A stretch of 64,000 nucleotides of DNA from Occultella aeris (GTDB lineage: Bacteria; Actinomycetota; Actinomycetes; Actinomycetales; Beutenbergiaceae). The position numbers and the translations under genes are program-made. A model generated the notes under the pieces. The model saw only the letters and a program-made list of their open reading frames with translations. It was not told the origin of the DNA and did not search any database. Shown here piece by piece: positions 26,762 through 35,349 of the stretch; the stretch's first letter is position 1; every line of letters begins with the position of its first letter. The stretch spans positions 1 through 64,000 of the forward strand of contig NZ_CACRYJ010000032.1 of the NCBI RefSeq assembly GCF_902703175.1. Reading direction: 5' to 3'.

Positions 26762-27340
26762 ATGACGAGTCCCGAGCACTTTCCTTTCGCCGTCCTCGTG
26801 ATGTGCACAGGCAACATCTGCCGGTCCCCCGCCGTCGAACGGCTCCTGACCGCCGGGCTCGACGCCAGTGTCTACGTGCGCAGCGCGGGCACCCACGCCA
26901 TGGTGGGTGAGCCGATATCCGCGCCGATGGGGCCACTCATCAAGGCCGCCGGGGCCAACCCCGACCATTTCGCAGCGCGGCAGGTGACCGAGACGACCGT
27001 TCGGCAGGCGGATCTCGTGCTGACCATGACGCGGGAGCATCGGGGCGCAGCCGTGGATCTGTGGCCCGGAGCGGTGCGCCGCACCTTCACGCTGCGGGAG
27101 TATGCCCGAGCGCTCGGGTTCATCAACCTGAGCGAAGTTCCCACCGGATTGAGCCAGGGACAGCGCCTGGCGGCCGTGACTCCGATGGCCGCGGTGATGC
27201 GGGGCCAGGGCCAGCCGCATGACCCGAAGGACGATGACGTGGTCGACCCCTACCGGGAGTCGCCCGAGGTGTACCGACGCTCGTTCGAGCAGTTCGAACC
27301 CGCGGTTCGGACGATCGTCAGGATCGCCCGCGGCGACTGA
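26762..27340 (+). CDS. Low-molecular-weight protein tyrosine phosphatase (Wzb-like)
   Basis: This 192-residue cytoplasmic phosphatase has the P-loop C15-TGNIC-R21-SP (CX5R) near its start and a C-terminal DVVDPYRES that supplies the general acid aspartate. It would reverse autophosphorylation of the BY-kinase encoded just upstream, the classical Wzc/Wzb pair. It is longer than the usual 150 residues, with an insert around FINLSEVPTGLSQGQRL. It closes the locus and is convergent with the next gene, only six bases away. Confidence 0.9.
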   Translation: MTSPEHFPFAVLVMCTGNICRSPAVERLLTAGLDASVYVRSAGTHAMVGEPISAPMGPLIKAAGANPDHFAARQVTETTVRQADLVLTMTREHRGAAVDLWPGAVRRTFTLREYARALGFINLSEVPTGLSQGQRLAAVTPMAAVMRGQGQPHDPKDDDVVDPYRESPEVYRRSFEQFEPAVRTIVRIARGD

Positions 27341-27346
27341 CGGCGG

Positions 27347-28300
27347 TCACCAGGTGGCACCGGCGTCGCTCGAGACGAGCACCTGTTCGCCGGCCCACAG
27401 CCAGGCGACTCCCTCGTTGAGGGCGAGCGCGACGGCTCCCGGCTGGGCGTCCGGCACCGGAGCGCACCCGGCCGCGTCGTTGAGCCCCGCGCCGTCCTCG
27501 GTGACGAACCGGACCGCGACGCCGTCGCACCCGTCCTCCAGCGACGCGAGCAGGTAGCCGGGGTTGCCGGCGTCGATGCTGAGCTGAGGTGCCACGGCCA
27601 CTCCCCCGGCGATGCTGCCGGCCGAGGCCCAGGTCGCGCCCGCGTCACCGGTCAGGTGCACGGCGCCGTCCGTGCACAGCACCGCTGCTTGGGTGTTGGT
27701 CAGGCCGGCCACATCCACGACCTGCGTGGCGCACGGCGCGGCGGTGCCGCCGGGGCCGTGGACGGCGTTGCGGTCCGCGGGCTCGAGGTACCAGGCGCCG
27801 GGGAGTTCGTTGTCCTGGCTCTCCCACTCCGCGCCGGCGGAGCTCGTGATCGTGAAGGACGGTGCGCAGTCCCCGGCGCCGCCGATCGCGAACGCGGTCG
27901 TCTCGTCCAGAGCCTTGAGCCGGACGACCGGACCAAGGCCCGGGTCGGCGCTCGCCCAGGTCTGGCCACCGTCGCCGCTGAACTCCACCAGGCCCGGGGT
28001 CTCGCAATCGCCCACCATGGCCCGCCACCCGATCTGCGCGGAGGCGATCGTGAGGAGGCGGAGCGCCGGGACCGGCTCGACCGGCGCGGCGGTGGTGGGC
28101 TCGTCCTCGGGCGCAGCAGCGGTCGTCGAGGGATCCGGCGCCGGCGCGGTGGTGGTCGGTTCGGGCTGGGTCGGCGGGATGTAGGGGTCCGCGGCCGGCG
28201 GCGTCTGCGGCCGGAACAGCAACGCGATCAGAATGACGTTCAGGACCACGAGTGCGGCGAGGGCGAGCGCGGCCAGCCGGTTCTCCTGGAGCCATCGCAT
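27347..28300 (-). CDS. Membrane-anchored BNR/YCF48-like beta-propeller protein
   Basis: This 317-residue protein begins MRWLQENRLAALALAALVVLNVILIALLF, a single N-terminal transmembrane or uncleaved signal helix. A Thr/Pro/Glu-rich linker (residues 33-75) leads to an extracellular domain. That domain has repeated Asp-box-like motifs: GDGGQTWASADPG, SSAGAEWESQDN, GDAGATWASAGS and a terminal SSDAGATW. Such motifs cap blades of sialidase or YCF48-type propellers. No catalytic residues are evident, so a binding or structural role is likelier. The ATG at 28300 has AGGA upstream. Confidence 0.7.
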   Translation of the reverse strand: MRWLQENRLAALALAALVVLNVILIALLFRPQTPPAADPYIPPTQPEPTTTAPAPDPSTTAAAPEDEPTTAAPVEPVPALRLLTIASAQIGWRAMVGDCETPGLVEFSGDGGQTWASADPGLGPVVRLKALDETTAFAIGGAGDCAPSFTITSSAGAEWESQDNELPGAWYLEPADRNAVHGPGGTAAPCATQVVDVAGLTNTQAAVLCTDGAVHLTGDAGATWASAGSIAGGVAVAPQLSIDAGNPGYLLASLEDGCDGVAVRFVTEDGAGLNDAAGCAPVPDAQPGAVALALNEGVAWLWAGEQVLVSSDAGATW

Positions 28301-28490
28301 GATTGTGGATCCTAGGTGAGAGCGGCACACGTCCGCCCGCGAGGCGAACGCCATCACCCGCCCGCACGCGGCCGGCTGCGGGGTGAGGGCGGAACCTCAC
28401 CCACCCTTCACCCGCCCGTATCGCGCGACGCCGGTCCGCCGTCGGGAAGTCTGGGACCCGTTCCCGCACCCGACACCGAGGTCGTCCGTC

Positions 28491-28661
28491 ATGAGCACCA
28501 GCGCCAGGATCCGCCACCGCACGGTCCCGGTCCCCGGCAGCCCACAGCTCGAGCGCGATCGCGCCGAGGCTGGGCCTGCAGACACCTCGACGGACCGGCG
28601 CCCGCAGGCCCGGCCCGTGACCGGGAAGGCAGGTCCGGCACCGGCGCTGCGGCCCCGCTGA
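28491..28661 (+). CDS. Possible small protein, 56 residues
   Basis: An ATG-started frame (MSTSARIRHRTVPVPGSPQL..., ending ALRPR) lies in the 440-base gap between divergent genes. It is proline- and arginine-rich with no recognised domain. A GAGG sits about ten bases upstream of the ATG. Chance is a serious alternative at this GC content. The rest of the gap (28301-28740) holds only the promoter of the next gene. Confidence 0.22.
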   Translation: MSTSARIRHRTVPVPGSPQLERDRAEAGPADTSTDRRPQARPVTGKAGPAPALRPR

Positions 28662-28727
28662 CCCAGCCCGATCCCCGACGGTAGGCACTCACGTGCCGGC
28701 GGGAGCCGGCCGCCCAGGGTTGGCCCG

Positions 28728-28733
28728 TAGAAT
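28728..28733 (+). promoter_or_regulatory. Candidate -10 box for a leaderless transcript
   Basis: TAGAAT ends seven bases before the ATG at 28741, the spacing expected if transcription starts at the initiation codon. A GTG at 28735 is also close. No Shine-Dalgarno is present. Confidence 0.45.
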
Positions 28734-28740
28734 TGTGCGG

Positions 28741-31017
28741 ATGACCACCCGCCCGAAAGCCGCCGGTCAGCCCGCCGACGGCGACGCCCTCGCGGCGGCC
28801 CTGCGCGGATGGGACGACGCCCGCCTGCTGAACCTCCTGACGGACCGCCCGGACCTGTCCAGCCCGGCGCCGAGTTCGGTGACCGCGATGATCACCCGGG
28901 CGGGCTCCCGGGCCTCGGTCAGCCGCGCCCTGGCTCACCTCGATGCTCCGACGCTGACGGTCGCCGAGGCCCTCGTGGTCGCCGACGAAGGAGCAGGCGT
29001 CCCCGCAGCCCGGCTCGCTGCCCTGCTCGGCACGGATGTGACCGGCTACCTGCAGCGTCTGCTCGACATCGCGCTGGCCACCGGCGACCTCGACGGCGCC
29101 CGGCCCGTACCCGCCCTCGCGGAGGCGATCGGCCCACACCCGCTGGGGCTCGGCCCGAGCCTGAGCGACCTGCCGGTCAATCTCGCCGACGGCTGGCCGA
29201 CCACCAACCGGGCGCTCACCGCCGTGCTCGCGAAGGCGCCTCCCGGCCCGGTGCGGATGCTTGAGGCGCTGACCTGGGGGCCGCCGCTGGGCACCGTGAC
29301 GAACGACATCCCGCCGGCAGCCCGGTGGCTGCTCGACGCGCACGTGCTGTACCGCATCGCGCCGACCCAGCTGGTCCTGCCGCGGGAGGTGGCGCTGGCC
29401 GCCCGGGGCGGCCGACTGGTCCGCGAGCTACGCACCGAGCCTCCCCTGCCCGCGGCGACCAGCCGCCCACCGGCGACGGTCGCCGCGGAGACGGTGCGCG
29501 TCGCCGAGGAGGCGATGCACGCCGTCGGGCTGGTCCTGGATGCCTGGACGAAGGACCCGCCGGCCGTGCTGCGCTCGGGCGGCCTGGGCGTGCGGGACCT
29601 GCGCCAGGTCGCGAGCGCGCTCGAGGCGTCGAGCGCCCGGGCCGCGTTCGTGGTGGAGCTCGCCGGGATGCTCGGGCTGCTCGGGCACTTCCACGACGTG
29701 GACGGCAGCGTCTGGGCCCCGGTCGCCGAGGCCGAGGACTGGCGCGAGGAGCCCATGCCGACCAGGTGGGCACGGACCGTGCGGGCCTGGCTGGACTCGC
29801 CGCGGACCCCGTGGCTGGCGGGTTCACGCACGGACAAGGGTGTGCTCCGCGCAGCCCTGGAACCGGACCTGGAGCGGGCCTGGGCGTCCCCGCTGCGGCG
29901 GCGGGTACTGGAGTCGGTGCGCGCCTGGCCGGAGCACGCCGTCCCGGACGCCGCGGCCGTGCACGCCCACGTCGCCTGGCACACGGCAAGGGCGGCGCCG
30001 CCGCTGAGTGCCGTGCAGGCGATCCTCGACGAGGCCGCCACGCTCGGCCTGACCGGCGCGGGCGCCCTCGGCGAGCCCAGCCGGCTGCTCCTCGACGGCG
30101 CCGGCGAGAAGGAGTTGGCCACCGCGTTCGCGCGGGACCTGCCGCCGTCGGTCGACGAGATCTTCGTGCAGGGAGACCTGAGCGGCATCGTGCCCGGCCG
30201 GCCGAGTGCCGCGTTGGCGGCCCTGCTCGCGACGAGCACCGACGTCGAGAGCCGCGGCGCCGCGCTGACCGTGCGGTTCACGGCGACCTCGATCCGGCGG
30301 GCCCTCGATTCCGGGCTCACGGCGCAGGCGCTGCTCGACCGGCTGCGGGAGGTCTCCCGCACCCCGTTGCCGCAGCCCTTGGAGTACCTGATCGCGGACA
30401 CGGCCCGCACCCACGGGCAGGTGCGCGTCGGCTCCGCGCGAGCGTTCCTGCGCTCCGACGACGCCCGCGCCCTGACGGCGGTGCTCGCCGACGCCCGGCT
30501 GGCACACCTGGGGCTGCGGCTGATCGCCCCGACGGTGCTGGCCGCGCAGGCGAGCGCGCACGACGTCGCGGACGCCCTGCGCGCGGCGGGCATCGCCCCG
30601 CTCCTCGAGGGCGCCGACGGCGAGCTGCTGGTGCTCTCCTCCCGTGCCGTACGCGCGGCCCGGCCGGTCTCGGGCGCGGCAACGCCGAGCCCGACGGCGG
30701 CGCCGCTCGCCGAGGTGGTGGCGCTCATGCACGCCGGGGAGGAGCGGGCCCGGCGGCTGCTCACCGAGCGCGCCGCCCAGCCCGACCTGACCGACCCCGG
30801 CCGGTCGGTCGACCTGCTCCGCGCCGCCGCGGCGCACGGCACCGACGTGGACCTGGTGATGGCCGGCCCGAGCGGTCGCACCGAGCGGCGACGGGTACGC
30901 CCGGTGAGTGTGGACGGCGGCCGGGTGCGAGTGCGGGACCTGAGCCGGGACTCCGAGATCACCGTGGCCGTGCACCGGATCGCGGCAGTACGACCGGTGG
31001 GCCCGGCCCCGAACTGA
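28741..31017 (+). CDS. Helicase-associated domain protein (XPB/Ssl2-linked)
   Basis: This 758-residue protein resembles the actinobacterial proteins annotated as helicase-associated domain, usually found with the bacterial XPB helicase, which here lies at 45944. It is built of winged-helix-like and helical segments (for example ALRGWDDARLLNLLTDRPDL and LTVAEALVVADEGAGVPAARLAALLG). The XPB-related region around residues 460-610 contains DEIFVQGDLSGIVPGRPS. It has no Walker motifs, so it is not an ATPase. The likely role is as a partner or regulator of XPB in DNA unwinding or repair; this is inference from co-occurrence. The message appears leaderless. Confidence 0.78.
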   Translation: MTTRPKAAGQPADGDALAAALRGWDDARLLNLLTDRPDLSSPAPSSVTAMITRAGSRASVSRALAHLDAPTLTVAEALVVADEGAGVPAARLAALLGTDVTGYLQRLLDIALATGDLDGARPVPALAEAIGPHPLGLGPSLSDLPVNLADGWPTTNRALTAVLAKAPPGPVRMLEALTWGPPLGTVTNDIPPAARWLLDAHVLYRIAPTQLVLPREVALAARGGRLVRELRTEPPLPAATSRPPATVAAETVRVAEEAMHAVGLVLDAWTKDPPAVLRSGGLGVRDLRQVASALEASSARAAFVVELAGMLGLLGHFHDVDGSVWAPVAEAEDWREEPMPTRWARTVRAWLDSPRTPWLAGSRTDKGVLRAALEPDLERAWASPLRRRVLESVRAWPEHAVPDAAAVHAHVAWHTARAAPPLSAVQAILDEAATLGLTGAGALGEPSRLLLDGAGEKELATAFARDLPPSVDEIFVQGDLSGIVPGRPSAALAALLATSTDVESRGAALTVRFTATSIRRALDSGLTAQALLDRLREVSRTPLPQPLEYLIADTARTHGQVRVGSARAFLRSDDARALTAVLADARLAHLGLRLIAPTVLAAQASAHDVADALRAAGIAPLLEGADGELLVLSSRAVRAARPVSGAATPSPTAAPLAEVVALMHAGEERARRLLTERAAQPDLTDPGRSVDLLRAAAAHGTDVDLVMAGPSGRTERRRVRPVSVDGGRVRVRDLSRDSEITVAVHRIAAVRPVGPAPN

Positions 31018-31118
31018 GCGCCGCCGTTCCGAGCTCGCCCGGTCGCGTGTACTGTGCCGCCGGGCCCGACGGCTCCACCTTGCCGACCGATACGGTGCTC
31101 AGCGCGGTTGACCCGACC

Positions 31119-31124
31119 TAGGAT
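31119..31124 (+). promoter_or_regulatory. Candidate -10 box for leaderless ugd transcript
   Basis: TAGGAT ends seven bases before the ATG at 31132. This spacing supports that ATG, rather than the one at 31123, as the start of the UDP-glucose dehydrogenase gene. Confidence 0.45.
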
Positions 31125-31131
31125 GGCGATC

Positions 31132-32454
31132 ATGCATATTTCGGTGATCGGTTGCGGCTACCTCGGGGCCGTGCACGCAACCTGTATGGCAGAGCTCGGA
31201 CATGACGTGGTGGGGATCGACGTCGACGCCGGCAAGGTCGACCTCCTCAACAGCGGCAAGGCGCCGTTCCACGAGCCGGGGTTCGACGAGCTCCTCGAGC
31301 GTCAGGTCAACGGCGGGCGGCTGCGCTTCTCGACGGACTACGCCGACGCCCGCGGCGCGCAGGTGCACTTCATCGCGGTCGGCACGCCGCAGTCCGAGGA
31401 GGGCTACGCCGCGGACATGACCTACGTGGACGCGGCGGTCGCGGACCTGATCCCGCACCTGCTCGAGCACCCGGACGGCCCCACCCTGGTGGTCGGCAAG
31501 TCCACGGTCCCGGTCGGTACCGCGGCCCGCCTCGCCGCCCAGGTCGGCGGCTCCCCCGCACACCTGGTCTGGAACCCGGAGTTCCTGCGCGAGGGCTTCG
31601 CCGTGCAGGACACGCTCACCCCGGACCGCATCATCTACGGGCTCCCCGGCGACCCGGACGCCGCCGAGGCATCCAGCGCGGTGCTCGACGCCGTGTACGC
31701 ATCGATGCTGGCGGCGGGCATCCCGCGGCTGACCGCGGACTACGCCACCGCGGAGCTGGTGAAGGTGGCCGCCAACTCGTTCCTGGCCACGAAGATCTCG
31801 TTCATCAACGCGATGGCCGAGCTGTGCGAGGCCACCGGCGCGGACGTCACCGTGCTGGCCGAGGCGATCGGGCACGACGACCGTATCGGCCCGAAGTTCC
31901 TGCGCGCCGGGGTCGGCTTCGGCGGCGGGTGCCTGCCCAAGGACATCCGGGCGTTCATGGCCCGCGCGGGCGAGCTCGGCGTGGACCAGGCCCTGACGTT
32001 CCTGCGCGAGGTGGACACCATCAACACCCGGCGCCGCACGGCCGCCGTCGAACTCGCGCACCGCCTCCTCGGCGGCACGTTCAGCGGGAAGCGGGTCGCC
32101 GTGCTCGGTGCCGCGTTCAAGCCCGACTCCGACGACATGCGCAACTCCCCCGCCCTGGACATCGCGAATGCCATCGCCGGACAGGGCGCCCGGGTGATCA
32201 TCACCGACCCGGCGGCCGGACCGAAGCTCGCGAAGTCCCGGCCGGACATGGAGGTGGCCGCGGACGCGTTCGAGGCGGCCAGGGACGCGGACCTGGTGCT
32301 CCTGCTCACCGAGTGGCGCCAGTTCCGAGACCTCGACCCGGCCGAGCTGCGGGAGGTGGTCGCCTCTCCGCAGATCATCGACGGGCGCAACGTCCTCGAT
32401 CCGGCCGCCTGGCGGGCCGCTGGCTGGACCTACCACGGGGTGGGCCGCCCGTAA
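31132..32454 (+). CDS. ugd: UDP-glucose 6-dehydrogenase
   Basis: This 440-residue NAD-dependent enzyme oxidises UDP-glucose to UDP-glucuronate in two steps. The N-terminal Rossmann motif VIGCGYLGAVHA, central KVAANSFLATKISFINAMAELCE and the catalytic cysteine C267 in GFGGGCLPKD are all present. The C-terminal UDP-binding domain has LGAAFKPDSDDMRNSPALDIA. The start is the second of two close ATGs, because HISVIGCGYLG matches relatives and a TAGGAT box lies just upstream. It probably supplies UDP-GlcA for the polysaccharide locus ending 3.8 kb upstream, where a GlcA-epimerase-family gene lies. Confidence 0.93.
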   Translation: MHISVIGCGYLGAVHATCMAELGHDVVGIDVDAGKVDLLNSGKAPFHEPGFDELLERQVNGGRLRFSTDYADARGAQVHFIAVGTPQSEEGYAADMTYVDAAVADLIPHLLEHPDGPTLVVGKSTVPVGTAARLAAQVGGSPAHLVWNPEFLREGFAVQDTLTPDRIIYGLPGDPDAAEASSAVLDAVYASMLAAGIPRLTADYATAELVKVAANSFLATKISFINAMAELCEATGADVTVLAEAIGHDDRIGPKFLRAGVGFGGGCLPKDIRAFMARAGELGVDQALTFLREVDTINTRRRTAAVELAHRLLGGTFSGKRVAVLGAAFKPDSDDMRNSPALDIANAIAGQGARVIITDPAAGPKLAKSRPDMEVAADAFEAARDADLVLLLTEWRQFRDLDPAELREVVASPQIIDGRNVLDPAAWRAAGWTYHGVGRP

Positions 32455-32472
32455 CGCGGCAGGCTCTCGCGG

Positions 32473-32509
32473 CGAGAGTGCTGTAGCGGCAGCCACCACA
32501 GCACTCTCG
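32473..32509. terminator. Bidirectional terminator hairpin
   Basis: A perfect 12-bp stem (CGAGAGTGCTGT at 32473-32484 with 32498-32509) has a 13-base loop. G/C-rich flanks extend the pairing imperfectly. It separates the convergent ugd and serine hydrolase genes. Confidence 0.8.
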
Positions 32510-32523
32510 ACCGCGCGAGCGGC

Positions 32524-33729
32524 TCAACTCACCGGCACCGACTCGGCGAGCGCCTTCCAGAATGCTTCGATCACCGCCGTCGGGACCGGGGCCGCCCACG
32601 CCTCGTTCGTGAGCAGCACCGCGCTCAGGCCGCGCGCGGTGTCGTTGCGCCAGGCGGACCCGAGGCCGCCGTCCCAGCCGTAACTGCCCACGACCGACGG
32701 CGTCGGCGACAGCGCGACACCCACGCCCAGGCCCCAGCCGGTGCTCCCGTCCGGGCTCGGGCTGTTGGCGGCGAGCTGCGCCGTCGTCAGCCGGTTCGTC
32801 GTCAACGCGGCAACACTGCCCGGCAGCAGCACCCGAGTCCCGCCGGTCGCACCGCCGTCGCGGAGCATCACGCCGAACGCCAGCAGGTCGTCGACCGTGG
32901 AGACGAGCCCGGCGTCGCCGCCCTCGAAGACCGGCGCCGAGGCCCACTGCCCGTCCGCGGCGTCGTAGATACCGGCGATCCCGGTCTCCGGATCCGGCGG
33001 CCAGAAGCAGGCACCGAACCGCTCGGACTGCTCCGTCGGGACACTGAAGCCGGTGTCCCGCATGCGGAGCGGCCCGAGCACCCGCTCGGCCAGCACACTG
33101 CCGAGGGAGGTCCCGGTGGCCCGGGCGATCAGGACCCCGAGCACCTCCGCGCCGGTGTTGTACAGCCACCGTTCCCCCGGCTGGTGCCGTAGCGGGAACG
33201 TACCGAGCAGGGCGAGCCACTCGTCGGCCGGCAGGTGCCGTTGCGGCGCCGGCGGGCCCGCGGAGAGTCCAGCCTCGGTCATCGCCTCGTCCAGCGGCGT
33301 CGGTGAACCCCACGCGCGGAAGTCCATCCCGTGCCCGAGTCGGAACGAGAGCACGTCCTCGACCGTGATCGGCCGGCTCACGGGCTCGGTCTCCTCGAGC
33401 GGGCCGTCGGGGCGGACCAGCACGCGGCGGTCCGCGAGCTCGGGAAGGAGGTCGTCGACCGGTGCGTCGAGCGCGAGAGTGCCGTCCTCCACCAGGGCGA
33501 GCGCGGCGACGGCGGTGACCGGCTTGGTCACGGAGCTGATCCGGTAGATGGTGTCGGCCGCCGTCGCCCGGCTGTGCCCGGCGTCAAGGTGACCGAGCGC
33601 GCCGACCCGGCGCTCGCCGTCGACGTCGATGCCCCAGGTGAGCCCGCACGGGCTCCCACCCTCGACGATCGGGGCGAGCGCGGTGGTCAGCGCCTCGGCG
33701 GCGCGGTCTGCCATGGTGCGGTTGCTCAT
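32524..33729 (-). CDS. Serine hydrolase, beta-lactamase/class C family
   Basis: This 401-residue protein of the class C beta-lactamase/DD-peptidase-like family has nucleophile S66 in the SxxK motif SVTK (66-69) and a second motif in WLYNTGAEVLG. It also has the family segment DTGFSVPTEQSERF and a C-terminal GWDGGLGSAWRND in place of the HxG triad. No signal peptide is visible, which favours an intracellular esterase or peptidase rather than a wall enzyme. The ATG at 33729 is preceded by GAAGGG. The physiological substrate is unknown. Confidence 0.82.
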   Translation of the reverse strand: MSNRTMADRAAEALTTALAPIVEGGSPCGLTWGIDVDGERRVGALGHLDAGHSRATAADTIYRISSVTKPVTAVAALALVEDGTLALDAPVDDLLPELADRRVLVRPDGPLEETEPVSRPITVEDVLSFRLGHGMDFRAWGSPTPLDEAMTEAGLSAGPPAPQRHLPADEWLALLGTFPLRHQPGERWLYNTGAEVLGVLIARATGTSLGSVLAERVLGPLRMRDTGFSVPTEQSERFGACFWPPDPETGIAGIYDAADGQWASAPVFEGGDAGLVSTVDDLLAFGVMLRDGGATGGTRVLLPGSVAALTTNRLTTAQLAANSPSPDGSTGWGLGVGVALSPTPSVVGSYGWDGGLGSAWRNDTARGLSAVLLTNEAWAAPVPTAVIEAFWKALAESVPVS

Positions 33730-33835
33730 CGGTTCCCTTCCGGTGGTGTGCGCCCAGACAGACCCGCCGCCGGGCCGGAACTCATCGCGGCACTGCCCCG
33801 TGCGCGATCCCCCCAGCGAACGGCACCCTGTCGCG

Positions 33836-34120
33836 ATGGATGCACTCAACGACGCAGTGCTGACCGCCGGCGACGCGTTCTGGACGTGGTTGGTGCTGCC
33901 GATCGTGGCGCTTCTCGGCCTGTACTTCACCGTGCGTACCGGCGTGGTGCAGTCGCCGACCCTGCCCCAGATGTTCCGCACGCTGACCGATCAGACCCGG
34001 TCTTCACCCCGTGACCGGGTGCCGGATCTGGACGGCATCGAAATGCTGGGGGGACGAGCTCTCGGTGACCGGACCGGTCCCGGTGATCGAGACCTCCGCC
34101 GCCCGCCAGAGCTGAGTTGA
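33836..34120 (+). pseudogene. Truncated alanine/cation symporter (AGCS) remnant
   Basis: The first 53 or so residues (MDALNDAVLTAGDAFWTWLV, then LPIVALLGLYFTVRTGVVQS and LPQMFRTLTDQT) match the N-terminus and first helix of AGCS sodium/alanine symporters, which are normally about 480-520 residues. After about position 33995 the similarity stops and the frame runs through unrelated sequence to a stop at 34120. A shift at the G-run near 34050 would open a different 21-residue tail (GDELSVTGPVPVIETSAARQ...). The picture is an internal deletion that joined the gene's 5' end to another sequence. Almost certainly non-functional. Confidence 0.65.
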
Positions 34121-34140
34121 CGGCGTTGGTCCCGGCGCGC

Positions 34141-35184
34141 TCAGCCCTTGCGTGAGGACGACCAGAGGTCGACCGGCGAGTCGGGCTGCTTCTCGCCGAG
34201 CACGGCCTCGATCGCCTCGAGCTCATCGCCGGAGAACTCGAGGTTGTCGAGTGCGCCGAGGCTGTCCTCGAGCTGGCCCACACTGCTGGCCCCGATGAGC
34301 ACCGAGGTCACCCGCTCGTCGCGCAGACCCCAGGCGAGTGCGAGCTGGGCCAGACTCTGCCCGCGACCGGACGCGACCTCGTTGAGCGCGCGGATCTTGG
34401 CGAGCGCCTGCTCCGTGAGCTGATCCGGGTTCAGCGACTTGTGCTGGCTGGCCCGCGACCCCTCGGGGATACCGCCCAGGTACTTGTCCGTGAGCATGCC
34501 CTGGGCGAGCGGGGAGAACGCGATGCAACCGGCGCCGACGTCCTCGAGGGCGTCCAGCAGTCCCTCGGTCTCGATCCACCGGTTCAGCATCGAGTAGGAC
34601 GGCTGGTGGATCAGCAGTGGGGTGCCCAGGTCGGCCAGGATCTGCGCGGCGCGGCGGGTGTCCTCGGGCGAGTAGGACGAGATCCCCGCGTAGAGCGCCT
34701 TGCCCTGCTGCACCGCGGTGTGCAGGGCGCCCATCGTCTCCTCGAGCGGCGTGGTCGGGTCGAAGCGGTGCGAGTAGAAGATGTCGACGTACTCCAGGCC
34801 CATCCGGGTCAGGGACGCCTCCAGGCTGGCGAGCACGTACTTGCGCGAGCCGCCGCCCTGCCCGTACGGGCCCGGCCACATGTCGTAGCCCGCCTTGGAG
34901 GAGATGACCAGCTCGTCGCGGAACGGCCGGAAGTCCGCGGCGAGGTGACGGCCGAAGTTGGCCTCCGCGGAGCCGTACGGCGGGCCGTAGTTGTTCGCCA
35001 GGTCGAAGTGGGTGACACCGAGGTCGAACGCGCGCCGCAGGATGGCCCGCTGCCGATCCATCGGCACGTCGTCGCCGAAGTTGTGCCAGAGCCCGAGGGA
35101 GATCGCGGGCAGATCCAGGCCGCTGCGGCCCACCCGGCGGTAGGTCGCGTTGTCGTACCGGTTCGGCTCAGGGGTGTAGGTCAT
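34141..35184 (-). CDS. Aldo/keto reductase (YghZ/Gpr-like)
   Basis: This 347-residue NADPH-dependent reductase has the AKR catalytic tetrad: Asp and Tyr in THFDLANNYGPPYGSAE, Lys in VISSKAGYDMWPGPYG and His in YVDIFYSHRFDPTTP. The long FDLANNYGPPYGSAEANFG and GYDMWPGPYG segments are typical of the L-glyceraldehyde-3-phosphate reductase subgroup, which detoxifies aldehydes. The C-terminal NADPH loop is present as SVLIGASSVGQLEDSL. The ATG at 35184 has AAGGA five bases upstream. Confidence 0.92.
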   Translation of the reverse strand: MTYTPEPNRYDNATYRRVGRSGLDLPAISLGLWHNFGDDVPMDRQRAILRRAFDLGVTHFDLANNYGPPYGSAEANFGRHLAADFRPFRDELVISSKAGYDMWPGPYGQGGGSRKYVLASLEASLTRMGLEYVDIFYSHRFDPTTPLEETMGALHTAVQQGKALYAGISSYSPEDTRRAAQILADLGTPLLIHQPSYSMLNRWIETEGLLDALEDVGAGCIAFSPLAQGMLTDKYLGGIPEGSRASQHKSLNPDQLTEQALAKIRALNEVASGRGQSLAQLALAWGLRDERVTSVLIGASSVGQLEDSLGALDNLEFSGDELEAIEAVLGEKQPDSPVDLWSSSRKG

Positions 35185-35349
35185 CGTTCCTTCTTCGGTG
35201 AAGCCGGCATGGAGTCGCCCAGCGGACGGGCCGCGTCCGCCGGTGTCCGGTCGTGTACCAACCGTAGTACCGGTCACATTCCGCGACCGGTCGTCGTCCT
35301 CCAGGTGAACCGTCGTCCGACGGTGTCACCGCAGAGGAAGGAACAACCC

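Noticed and set aside
27292-27312. tRNA T-loop-like GTTCGAA sequence
   Set aside because: It lies inside the tyrosine phosphatase coding region, with no cloverleaf around it.
29046-31133. 695-residue open frame on the minus strand
   Set aside because: It is antisense to the helicase-associated gene, very Ser/Arg-rich and without domains; a by-product of high GC.
34441-35349. N-terminal 303-residue extension of the FAD oxidoreductase frame
   Set aside because: It is antisense to the aldo/keto reductase. The ATG at 35350 has a good ribosome site and starts the conserved region.
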